23,661 nucleotides of DNA from Gammaproteobacteria bacterium. Lineage in GTDB: Bacteria > Pseudomonadota > Gammaproteobacteria > Arenicellales > DRJH01. The position numbers and the translations under genes were made by a program. The DNA lies in assembly GCA_011052285.1 (NCBI GenBank), contig DRJH01000201.1, forward strand, positions 1 to 23,661, read 5' to 3'. Position 1 is the first letter of the stretch. The number at the start of each line of letters is the position of its first letter. Below the pieces are notes generated by a model. The model searched no databases and was not told the DNA's origin. It saw only the letters and a list, made by a program, of their open reading frames with translations. Shown here piece by piece: positions 1-7,152 of the stretch.

Positions 1-1
1 G

Positions 2-46
2 GCCTTGAACGCTCAGGCCTTGAACGCTCAGGCCTTGAATGCTCAG
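2..46 (+). repeat. Three in-frame tandem copies of a 15-bp unit at the start of nirD
   Basis: The unit GCCTTGAACGCTCAG occurs at 2–16, 17–31 and 32–46; the third copy differs by one base (AAT for AAC). Base 1 is the G expected at the end of a preceding unit, so the array may continue to the left of the window. It translates as A-L-N-A-Q repeated three times, directly before the conserved NirD domain. Each unit holds a possible TTG start codon. Confidence 0.9.
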
Positions 47-487
47 GAAAGGCGTTTGCTGAATGACTATCAGCACGATTTTTCACTTTCCACTACTCCA
101 TTTGCAGATATTGCAGCACAGCTGGGTACCGATGAATCCTCTGTTTTACAAATGATCTCACAGTTGCAGACACAAGGTGTGATCAGCCGCGTGGGGCCGG
201 TGTTTCAGACCGACCGAATTGGAGCGAGTTCACTGGTGGCGGCTGCAGTAGCCGAGGAATGTCTGCAGGAGGTCGCAGCCCTGGTTAATTCCTATCCTGA
301 GGTTAATCATAATTACGCCCGGGAGCATTACTACAACCTGTGGTTTGTTGTGACTGCCTCGAACAAGAATCGCCTACAGCAGGTTGTGCAGGACATCGAA
401 CAACGGACCGGCCTTGTGCTGTTGATTTTGCCGATGCTGGAAGCGTACTGTATCGATTTGGGGTTCGATCTGCAATGGACGACTTGA
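2..487 (+). CDS. nirD: NirD, siroheme decarboxylase subunit (5' end probably outside window)
   Basis: NirD is one of four related subunits (NirD, L, G, H) that decarboxylate siroheme to 12,18-didecarboxysiroheme in the cytoplasm, an early step of heme d1 synthesis for cytochrome cd1 nitrite reductase. The fold is AsnC/Lrp-like: a winged-helix part starting at ERRLLNDYQ, then a domain with the family signature HNYAREHYYNLWFVV. The pairing with NirL directly downstream and the order D-L-G-H support the assignment; NirG at 1014 is its closest relative in the window. The frame is open to the left edge. No ATG exists near the start, only TTG at 5, 20 and 35, each inside a 15-bp tandem repeat encoding A-L-N-A-Q, so the true start is probably just upstream. 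It overlaps nirL by 13 bp, indicating translational coupling. Confidence 0.85.
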   Translation, partial: ALNAQALNAQALNAQERRLLNDYQHDFSLSTTPFADIAAQLGTDESSVLQMISQLQTQGVISRVGPVFQTDRIGASSLVAAAVAEECLQEVAALVNSYPEVNHNYAREHYYNLWFVVTASNKNRLQQVVQDIEQRTGLVLLILPMLEAYCIDLGFDLQWTT

Positions 488-1014
488 GTGATCCTGAACG
501 TGCCCTGGTGGCCGTGCTACAGCGAGGCTTGCCGTTGGTATCCCACCCCTATAAAGAGATTGGTACTCGGGTTGGTCTGACCGAGCGACAAGTCATCGAT
601 TGTCTGAGTCGATGGCAGGCTGACGGTATGATTCGACGGTTGGGGGTAGTCGTTCGCCACCATGAGTTGGGTTATCAGGCGAATGCTATGGTGGTCTGGG
701 ATGTGCCCGATGAGCAGGTGCGAGAAGTGGGCCGGCGTCTGGGTGAACAGCAAGTGGTTACCCTCTGCTACAGGCGGCCACGACGGTTGCCCGATTGGCC
801 CTATAATTTATTTTGTATGATTCACGGCCAGGATCGGGAGCTGGTTTTGCAGCACCTACAAAGCCTGATTGCCCGTTGTGGACTTGAGGATATCATTCAT
901 GAGGTACTGTTCAGTTGTCGCCGCTTCAAACAACAGGGAGCTCGCTGTATTGAAGCCGACCGCAACGACCCATTACAGGTTGCTAAGAGCCTCGCTATTC
1001 CCGGACAGGCTTGA
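475..1014 (+). CDS. nirL: NirL, siroheme decarboxylase subunit
   Basis: This 179-residue protein is the second subunit of the NirDLGH siroheme decarboxylase. It has the AsnC-like winged helix (about residues 8–58) and the NirL/NirH-type signature CYRRPR at 98–103 followed by DWPYN at 107–111. In NirH of this operon the residue before the cysteine is His; here it is Leu (T-L-C-Y), a difference that separates the two paralogues. I chose the ATG at 475 because the conserved domain begins immediately after it; the frame is open further upstream, but that part lies inside nirD. It overlaps nirD by 13 bp, and its TGA overlaps the nirG ATG by one base. NirL is preferred over NirH because of its position after nirD. 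Confidence 0.88.
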   Translation: MDDLSDPERALVAVLQRGLPLVSHPYKEIGTRVGLTERQVIDCLSRWQADGMIRRLGVVVRHHELGYQANAMVVWDVPDEQVREVGRRLGEQQVVTLCYRRPRRLPDWPYNLFCMIHGQDRELVLQHLQSLIARCGLEDIIHEVLFSCRRFKQQGARCIEADRNDPLQVAKSLAIPGQA

Positions 1015-1487
1015 TGACTGAGAACCTGTCAGATAGTCTAGCACTGGATGCTACGGATCGATGTATTATCAATACACTGCAAACGGGTTTGCCGATTTGT
1101 GAGCGACCCTACGCGGCTGCGGCTGAGCAACTTGGTATCACCGAAGAGGGGTTGCTGAGTCGCCTGTCGGGGTTGCGAGATCAGGGTTTTATCTCCCGTC
1201 TGGGGCCGATGTTTCATGCTGAAAAGCTTGGTGGAGGCTTGACTCTGGCGGCGATGCAAGTTCCGGATGATGCCTATGAAAAGGTATCGACCCAGGTTAA
1301 CGCGTACACCGAAGTAGCGCATAATTACCGGCGTAATCATATCTTTAATATGTGGTTTGTGTTGGCAACTGAAACCCCGGAAGAAATCGAGAATGTATTG
1401 GTTTCGATTGCCGAAGAAACCGGCTATCCGGTATTTAATATGCCCAAACAAGAAGAGTTCTTTGTCGGCCTGAAGTTGGAAATATGA
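1014..1487 (+). CDS. nirG: NirG, siroheme decarboxylase subunit
   Basis: NirG, the third decarboxylase subunit, is a paralogue of NirD. The 157-residue protein has the winged-helix region (about residues 12–65, DRCIINTLQ onward) and the signature HNYRRNHIFNMWFVL, which parallels HNYAREHYYNLWFVV in NirD. The ATG at 1014 shares its A with the nirL stop codon (TGATG), so translation is probably coupled. A TTG directly upstream in frame is less likely. The D/G and L/H pairing indicates that the four genes arose by duplication of a two-gene unit. The product is expected to be a cytoplasmic protein that binds siroheme rather than DNA, despite its Lrp-like fold. Confidence 0.87.
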   Translation: MTENLSDSLALDATDRCIINTLQTGLPICERPYAAAAEQLGITEEGLLSRLSGLRDQGFISRLGPMFHAEKLGGGLTLAAMQVPDDAYEKVSTQVNAYTEVAHNYRRNHIFNMWFVLATETPEEIENVLVSIAEETGYPVFNMPKQEEFFVGLKLEI

Positions 1488-1494
1488 AGGATTT

Positions 1495-1989
1495 GTGACT
1501 GCTATGGATGCTATAGACCGGCAGATTATTACCGCTACCCAGGGAGGTTTGCCGCTCACTGCCAGACCCTATCATCAGGTTGCAGAACAATTGGGTTTGG
1601 TGCCCGAAGAGGTTATTCAACGCTGTCAACGGATGCTGGAAGCGGGGATTATTCGCCGGGTGGCACTGGTGCCCAATCATTATAAGCTGGGCTATACTGC
1701 CAACGGCATGTCAGTATGGAATATTCCGGATACTGTGGTCCGTGCAATGGGTGTGAAAATCGGTGCCCTGAGTTTTGTCAGCCACTGTTACCGTCGGCCC
1801 CGTCATCTACCGGACTGGCCTTATAATTTTTTTGTCATGGTGCACGGTCGAAACCGGGCTGAGGTAGAGACCAAAGTTGACCGCCTCGCTGCCGTACTGG
1901 GGCCGTATGATCTTGAGCACGATATCTTATACAGTACCCGGATTTTGAAGAAAACCGGGTTTCGGCTACACCACCAGAGGATAGAATAG
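1495..1989 (+). CDS. nirH: NirH, siroheme decarboxylase subunit
   Basis: This is the fourth siroheme decarboxylase subunit, a 164-residue paralogue of NirL. It shows the same winged helix and the signature SHCYRRPRHLPDWPYNFFVMVHG region, with the His-Cys pair intact. The start is GTG at 1495, preceded at 1487–1490 by AAGG with 4 nt of spacing; an ATG at 1504 is a weaker alternative because it lies too far from this site. The gene follows nirG after 7 bp, and its TAG stop shares one base with the GTG start of nirJ (TAGTG). With all four subunit genes separate and intact, a complete decarboxylase can be made from this operon. Confidence 0.87.
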   Translation: MTAMDAIDRQIITATQGGLPLTARPYHQVAEQLGLVPEEVIQRCQRMLEAGIIRRVALVPNHYKLGYTANGMSVWNIPDTVVRAMGVKIGALSFVSHCYRRPRHLPDWPYNFFVMVHGRNRAEVETKVDRLAAVLGPYDLEHDILYSTRILKKTGFRLHHQRIE

Positions 1990-3194
1990 TGTTTCGTATT
2001 TCCCGCTATATGCGTGAACTTTTGCACCCGACCACTTTGGCAGTACCTGCCGAACCCAGCGGCCCGGTGGTGGTTTGGAATCTGATTCGACGCTGTAATC
2101 TGACCTGTAAGCATTGTTACTCCATTTCAGCCGACAAGGATTTCGCCGGCGAATTATCCACCACTGAGGCAAGGACCGTGATGGATGATTTGAGTGAATT
2201 CGGGGTGCCGGTACTGATTCTCTCTGGTGGCGAACCCCTGCTCAGGCCGGATATTTTCGAATTGTCCCACTATGCAAAAAATAAGGGCTTTTATGTTGGC
2301 CTGTCGACCAATGGCACGCTGATTAATGCTGACAATATTGAAGAAATTGCGGCCGTCGGCTACAACTACGTTGGCATCAGCCTCGATGGGATCGGTTCAA
2401 CTCACGATCAATTTCGCCGCAAGAAAGGTGCTTTTGCGGCATCCATACGGGCTATTACGCTTTGCAATGAAATTGGCGTCAAGGTGGGAATTCGTTTCAC
2501 CATGACTCAGGACAATGAGTCCGAATTGCCGGCCATGTTGGCGTTAATGGAAGAGCACAATATCGATCGATTCTATCTATCCCATTTGAACTATGCCGGG
2601 CGTGGCAACACACATCGCCAGGATGATGCGATTTTTGCCGCAACCCGTCGAGCCATGGAATTGTTGTTTAGCACCTGTTGGCAGTATGCCCGGGAGGGTA
2701 AGGTGCGTGAGTTTGTTAGTGGCAATAATGACGCAGATGGTGTTTTTTTGTTGCTATGGGTAAAAAAGCACTTTCCCGAGCATTTTTCCCATATCCAGGC
2801 TAAGCTCAGGCAATGGGGCGGTAATTCCACCGGAGTGAATATTTCCAATATTGACAATCTCGGGAATGTGCACCCGGATACCATGTGGTGGAACTACAAT
2901 CTGGGTAATGTACGTGAGCGTCCATTTTCACAAATCTGGCCCGATACTTCGGATCCGTTAATGGCTGGGCTCAAGGCCAGTCCACGCCCGCTTGGGGGGC
3001 GTTGTGGCCATTGTCAATATCTGCAACTCTGCAATGGTAATACCCGGGTTCGGGCCTATCAACTCAGTGGTGATTTCTGGGCTGAAGATCCAGGTTGTTA
3101 TTTGACCGATGCCGAAATTGGTCTATCCGGCATACAGGAACGATTAACACTGCGCCCTCATCGCAATGACAGGAGATCCCACCCCCATGCTTAA
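1989..3194 (+). CDS. nirJ: NirJ, radical SAM heme d1 biosynthesis enzyme
   Basis: NirJ is the radical SAM enzyme that acts on 12,18-didecarboxysiroheme and starts conversion of the two propionate-bearing rings toward the keto groups of heme d1. The 401-residue sequence has the CxxxCxxC cluster motif C36-N-L-T-C40-K-H-C43, a glycine-rich SAM-binding segment (LSGGEPLLRPD) and a C-terminal SPASM-type cysteine region (RCGHCQYLQLC, then a further Cys in DPGCY) for auxiliary Fe-S binding. The length fits the family. The start GTG at 1989 overlaps the nirH stop by one base. The 3' end overlaps the longest possible reading frame of nirN. The product is cytoplasmic and needs SAM, an electron donor and Fe-S cluster assembly. 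Confidence 0.92.
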   Translation: MFRISRYMRELLHPTTLAVPAEPSGPVVVWNLIRRCNLTCKHCYSISADKDFAGELSTTEARTVMDDLSEFGVPVLILSGGEPLLRPDIFELSHYAKNKGFYVGLSTNGTLINADNIEEIAAVGYNYVGISLDGIGSTHDQFRRKKGAFAASIRAITLCNEIGVKVGIRFTMTQDNESELPAMLALMEEHNIDRFYLSHLNYAGRGNTHRQDDAIFAATRRAMELLFSTCWQYAREGKVREFVSGNNDADGVFLLLWVKKHFPEHFSHIQAKLRQWGGNSTGVNISNIDNLGNVHPDTMWWNYNLGNVRERPFSQIWPDTSDPLMAGLKASPRPLGGRCGHCQYLQLCNGNTRVRAYQLSGDFWAEDPGCYLTDAEIGLSGIQERLTLRPHRNDRRSHPHA

Positions 3195-4938
3195 TATACA
3201 ACTTCCTCACAGAGCTGCTTGTAAAAACCAGGGTTGGCGATTGATTTCCTCACTTCAGCACATTTCCAAGCGGAAATTTCTATCCGCGGAATCACCATAC
3301 ACCTCATTCCATCATAAAAATGGTCTCGAAGTGAGATTGCCACTCATCCGTACAGCGTTTTGCAAATGGCTTCTGCGCGTGGTGTTTTTTGTACTGTTTT
3401 CGCCCGCTCTGGCATTGGCTGGTTCGACAGGTATTCAGACCGCCACAGTTAAGCTGTATCAACAACACTGCGCCAGCTGTCATGGTGCAAATCGTCTGGG
3501 TGGTATGGGAACCGCCTTATTGCCTGAAAACCTCAGTCGCCTGTCGCAGAAAAGGGCCATCGAGGAAATCACCAATGGTGAAGCCATTACCCAGATGCCG
3601 GGTTTTGGCCGCAAACTCTCGTCGCAGCAGATCAAGGGTTTGGTTGACTATATCTATACCCCTCTGGCTACTGAGCCAGTATGGGGTAAAGCCCAAATCG
3701 ATGCCAGCCGGGTGGTCTACTATAAGCCGGGTAGCCTGGGGAATAAACCGGTCTATCAGGCAGATCCTTTGAATCTGTTCCTGGTAGTAGAACTTGGTGA
3801 CCACCATGTGACGGTACTTGATGGTGATAAACTGGTGCCGATTACGCGCTTTAAAAGTCGCTTTGCCCTGCATGGCGGGCCGAAATATTCACCTGACGGG
3901 CGTTTTGTCTATTTCGCATCCCGCGGTGGCTGGATCAGTAAATACGATATGTATAATCTGAAGATGTTGGCCGAGGTCAGGGCCGGTATCAATACCCGAA
4001 ATTTGGCGATTTCCGGTGATGGCCGCTACATCATGGTCGGTAATTATTTACCGCATACGCTGGTAATTCTCGATGCAACAGATTTATCGGTGCTGAAAAT
4101 TATTCCGGTTACCGACAAAAAACATCGCAAGACATCCCGGGTCAGTGCCGTTTATCAGGCAGCACCACGTCACAGTTTTATCGTCGCATTGAAGGATTTG
4201 AAGGAAATCTGGGAAATCTCGTATGCCGATGATGCCGTGGCTCCACAAACCAAATGGATTCATGATTACCGCAAGGATTCTGGTGATGAGGTCCCGGTCA
4301 AATATGAACGTTTTCCTGTGCGACGGATCAAGATCGATACGTATATGGATGATTTCATGTTCGATCAGAAGTATCGATTCCTGATCGGTTCCAGTCGTGG
4401 CAAGGACAGTCAAGTACGGGTTATTTATCTCGATGGCGGGGTTGTGGCTGCCAAAATTGACCTGCCCGGGATGCCGCACCTGGGTTCGGGGATTACCTGG
4501 AACTATAAGGGTCGACAGGTCATGGCAACCCCCAATCTAAAACAGGGCATCGTCAGTGTGATTGATATGAAAACCTGGAAGGTGATTAAACGGATCAAAA
4601 CCCTTGGCCCCGGATTCTTTATGCGTAGCCACGAGAATACCCCCTACGCCTGGACCGATGTATTTTTCGGGCCCAATAAGGATGTGATGCAGGTGATTGA
4701 CAAGCGCACCCTGAAGATCGTGAAAACCCTGCGCCCCTCGCCCGGCAAGACATCAGCTCATGTCGAATTTGATCGCTACGGTCGCTATGCCCTGGTCAGC
4801 GTTTGGGATATGGATGGAGCGTTGGTCATCTATGATGCTAAAACTTTAAAGGAAATCAAACGAATTCCGATGAAAAAGCCATCAGGAAAATACAACGTAT
4901 ATAACAAAATTCACCGTTCAGCAGGAACCAGTCACTGA
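3187..4938 (+). CDS. nirN: NirN, cytochrome c/d1-type dihydro-heme d1 dehydrogenase
   Basis: NirN is the periplasmic cd1-like protein of the final heme d1 step, introducing the last double bond before the cofactor passes to nitrite reductase. The sequence has a class I c-heme site CASCHG, a likely Met ligand in ITQMPGFG, then an eight-bladed propeller of the NirS/NirF/NirN family with MPHLGSGITW, SHENTPYAW, GKTSAHVEF and the C-terminal KPSGKYNVYNK. NirF lacks the c-heme, and NirS has different motifs, so NirN is favoured. A clear signal peptide (RTAFCKWLLRVVFFVLF, ending at LALA) begins only about 50 residues after the first ATG codons. ATG 3187 has AGGAG at 3171–3175. GTG 3331 would give a normal signal peptide but has no clear ribosome site. 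The true start is unresolved. Confidence 0.88.
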   Translation: MLNIQLPHRAACKNQGWRLISSLQHISKRKFLSAESPYTSFHHKNGLEVRLPLIRTAFCKWLLRVVFFVLFSPALALAGSTGIQTATVKLYQQHCASCHGANRLGGMGTALLPENLSRLSQKRAIEEITNGEAITQMPGFGRKLSSQQIKGLVDYIYTPLATEPVWGKAQIDASRVVYYKPGSLGNKPVYQADPLNLFLVVELGDHHVTVLDGDKLVPITRFKSRFALHGGPKYSPDGRFVYFASRGGWISKYDMYNLKMLAEVRAGINTRNLAISGDGRYIMVGNYLPHTLVILDATDLSVLKIIPVTDKKHRKTSRVSAVYQAAPRHSFIVALKDLKEIWEISYADDAVAPQTKWIHDYRKDSGDEVPVKYERFPVRRIKIDTYMDDFMFDQKYRFLIGSSRGKDSQVRVIYLDGGVVAAKIDLPGMPHLGSGITWNYKGRQVMATPNLKQGIVSVIDMKTWKVIKRIKTLGPGFFMRSHENTPYAWTDVFFGPNKDVMQVIDKRTLKIVKTLRPSPGKTSAHVEFDRYGRYALVSVWDMDGALVIYDAKTLKEIKRIPMKKPSGKYNVYNKIHRSAGTSH

Positions 4939-5007
4939 TTGTCGAGATGTTGTTTACTGTGGCATTGTCAAGTACTTCTGGTTGGGAGTATGATGTTCGC
5001 CGATAGA

Positions 5008-5072
5008 TGGGTAACATAAGAAACGCAGGGGTGAATGTACCAGCCCTGAAGAGTTACCTGTATTGACATACA
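5008..5072. other. Nested inverted repeats between nirN and the methyltransferase gene
   Basis: GGTAAC (5010–5015) pairs with GTTACC (5053–5058), and inside it CAGGG (5026–5030) pairs with CCCTG (5044–5048). Directly after lies TGTAT-N4-ATACA (5059–5072), which contains a perfect TTGACA at 5063–5068 but no good -10 at the right distance. No run of T follows the stems, so a standard terminator is unlikely. This could be an RNA structure at the end of the nir transcript or an operator for the next gene; the sequence alone does not decide. Confidence 0.35.
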
Positions 5073-5136
5073 TTTTGAATAAATGGTTTTTACGAGATCA
5101 TATCATATAGGTATGGGGTATGAGGGATAGCGGATT

Positions 5137-5868
5137 ATGGAACGCATCGCGGGTGAGATAGCGCACGGAAAATTTATTTCAGAAAATCCGGATAAGGTTT
5201 GGAATTATAATACCAAAGCGGGCAAGTATCGGGCTTTGTGGAAAAGTCGGCAGATTCTTGATTGTCTTCAAGTTACCAGTTATCCAGAGCTAAAAGTGCT
5301 GGAAGTTGGCTGTGGTTCCGGGGAATACACAAAGTACTTTGCTGAGAAAATATGCAATCTCGTTGCGACCGATTTGTCCGATGACTTATTGCAGATTGCG
5401 CAGCACAATGTGAATCGGCCACTAGTCAAATTCATGCCTGAAGATGTGCATCATTTGACTTTTCCAAGTGATCATTTCGACGCCGTTATTGGCAATTCAA
5501 TTCTGCATCATTTGAATATAGAGCCAGCATTGGAAGAGATCCTGCGTGTGTTAAAAAAAGGTGGGAGGCTGCTATTCAATGAGCCCAATATGCTTAATCC
5601 TTATATCTTTGTGCAAAAACACAGTAAATTGATCAAGAAAATGACCGGAGATTCACCGACGGAGACGGCCTTTTACAAGGGAGCCTTCAAAAGACTGCTC
5701 GAAAAGCACCATTTTGCTCATATTGAGATTACCCCCATCGATTTTCTCCCACCATTTACTCCGGATCTGCTGTTTCCTGTATTCAGGACAGCGTCTGTGG
5801 TTCTACAAAAGATTCCGTTGGTCAAAGAATTTTCCGGAGTGCTTTTTATCAGAGCTGTCAAGCAGTAG
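5137..5868 (+). CDS. Class I SAM-dependent methyltransferase, substrate unknown
   Basis: This 243-residue protein is a Methyltransf_11-type enzyme. Motif I, VLEVGCGSG at residues 54–62, binds SAM; the acidic residue closing strand 2 is in VATDLSDD; NSILHHL and EILRVLKKGGRLLFNEPN are the usual later motifs. The C-terminal part (about 175–243) is hydrophobic and rich in aromatic residues, as in enzymes acting on lipids, quinones or small acceptors, but the substrate cannot be named. The ATG at 5137 has a weak purine-rich site (GAGGGATAG) upstream. It stands alone: 198 bp after nirN and convergent with suhB. Its base composition looks more AT-rich than the flanking genes, with many AAA, AAT and TTT codons, which suggests separate acquisition. 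Confidence 0.8.
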   Translation: MERIAGEIAHGKFISENPDKVWNYNTKAGKYRALWKSRQILDCLQVTSYPELKVLEVGCGSGEYTKYFAEKICNLVATDLSDDLLQIAQHNVNRPLVKFMPEDVHHLTFPSDHFDAVIGNSILHHLNIEPALEEILRVLKKGGRLLFNEPNMLNPYIFVQKHSKLIKKMTGDSPTETAFYKGAFKRLLEKHHFAHIEITPIDFLPPFTPDLLFPVFRTASVVLQKIPLVKEFSGVLFIRAVKQ

Positions 5869-6050
5869 GTGACGTAGAGGTCATTCCCAGCCTATAGATT
5901 GGGCGAGCGTTCCCTCGTTTTAAAGCCTCTTCAAGCCAGAAGTCACTCCAAAACTACCCTCCCTCAAGCTGTTTTTTAATTTCCCCAGTTAGCGGAAAGA
6001 TCTGATGGGTGCCTCCACCTTTCCGATTGTTCCCGGTGCTTTGTCGGGGT

Positions 6051-6845
6051 TTAATGAAAGTCCTCTGGCAAGTGATTACGGATGATTTCCAGAATTTGTG
6101 GGTGCAGGTAAGGATTGCCGGCGACGATGTGACCACTGTCCAAATGGTCGACAGAACCGCTTGGACCACTAATCAAACCCCCAGCCTCCTCGATCAGCAG
6201 GCAACCAGCTGCAATATCCCAGATCGATAGGCCGAACTCCCAGAAGCCGTCAAAACGTCCACAGGCAAGATGGGCCAGATCGAGCGCCGCTGAACCGGCT
6301 CGCCGGATCCCGCTGGTTTGAATCAGCATTTCCCGGAAACTGCTTAGCCAGGGTTCCAGATACAGCATATCCCGAAACGGGAACCCGGTTCCAAGCAAAG
6401 CATATTCCAGATTTTGGCAATGGCTGATACGGATACGTCGGTCATTGAGTCGAGCGCCTCCTCCCCGGGATGCTGTGAACAGCTCATTACGAAGTGGGTC
6501 AAAAATTACCCCATGAGTGATTCTTCCGGCCTCGCGGACGGCGATGGAAACTGCAAACTGGGGGTAGCCATGTAGAAAATTGGTCGTGCCATCGAGTGGA
6601 TCAATAATCCACTCATACCTCGTTCCTGGTTGTTGGCCACTCTCCTCAGCGACAATGGCATGATCCGGGTAGGCTTGCTGGATAATGGCCAGAATTTCAG
6701 TTTCAGCTTTGTGATCAACTTCGCTGACATAGTCATTATGGCCTTTTTTTTCAATATCGATCCGGTCCAATCTGTCAAGATGCCGTACAATGATGCTACC
6801 TGCGCGGCGGGCAGCCTTAACGGCCGTATTTACAAAGGGATGCAT
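6051..6845 (-). CDS. suhB: SuhB, inositol-1-monophosphatase family protein
   Basis: This 264-residue member of the Mg2+-dependent, Li+-sensitive inositol monophosphatase family has metal ligands E67-E68 (VAEESG), D82 and D85 (IIDPLDGTTNF) and D210 (SIWDIAAG), all intact, so catalysis is expected. In gammaproteobacteria SuhB also joins the NusA/NusB/NusE antitermination complex during rRNA transcription, and both roles may apply. The ATG at 6845 has GGAGA a few bases upstream on the minus strand. The gene is convergent with the methyltransferase gene and divergent from trmJ. The suhB/trmJ divergent pairing is common in this class. Confidence 0.93.
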   Translation of the reverse strand: MHPFVNTAVKAARRAGSIIVRHLDRLDRIDIEKKGHNDYVSEVDHKAETEILAIIQQAYPDHAIVAEESGQQPGTRYEWIIDPLDGTTNFLHGYPQFAVSIAVREAGRITHGVIFDPLRNELFTASRGGGARLNDRRIRISHCQNLEYALLGTGFPFRDMLYLEPWLSSFREMLIQTSGIRRAGSAALDLAHLACGRFDGFWEFGLSIWDIAAGCLLIEEAGGLISGPSGSVDHLDSGHIVAGNPYLHPQILEIIRNHLPEDFH

Positions 6846-7152
6846 GAGGGAATCTCCGGTTCTGCAAATTTTACTGATTTTGTATAGCTGCAGGAACTCT
6901 CACCCATAAGGGATAGGAATCGATTGGGTGGCCGTTTTAGCAAGGAAACATTCACTCAATCTACGGCTGGTTGGAGCTGCTGGTATTGTGATGCTAATAG
7001 TATCCTGTATGGTAGGTTTGTGGGTACCGCCGGAATAGTTTATTCTCGGCCAGCCTTCAAGGTATCGTCGATCAGTCGGAGATACCAAACCACCCTGACT
7101 GGCCTTAGATGGCATTTTTTGTTTCTCAATTTATGGGGGATTTGTAACGTCT
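6846..7152. other. Gene-free divergent region between suhB and trmJ
   Basis: This 307-bp stretch has no convincing gene; a forward open frame starting at 6924 shows no recognisable protein features and runs into trmJ in another frame. It must hold the promoters of suhB and trmJ, but I find no strong match: the best plus-strand pair is TTGTGA (6986–6991) and TATGGT (7008–7013), which is weak. Nested inverted repeats lie at 7048–7104 (listed separately). Confidence 0.6.
7048..7104. other. Nested inverted repeats upstream of trmJ
   Basis: GGCCAG (7048–7053) is the reverse complement of CTGGCC (7099–7104). Inside it GGTATC (7061–7066) is the reverse complement of GATACC (7081–7086), with a 14-nt centre. 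The element ends about 50 bp before the trmJ start and is followed by TTTTTT at 7115–7120. It may be a folded leader of the trmJ transcript, an early terminator or an operator. Both stems are short, so chance is possible. Confidence 0.35.

Noticed and set aside
5059..5080. Possible FNR/DNR box upstream of the methyltransferase gene
   Set aside because: The sequence does not match TTGAT-N4-ATCAA; only one TTGA half is present.
5903..5925. CGAG-N6-CTCG followed by TTTTAAA after the methyltransferase gene, considered as an intrinsic terminator
   Set aside because: Only four Watson–Crick pairs; too weak to call, although a terminator is expected somewhere in this convergent gap.
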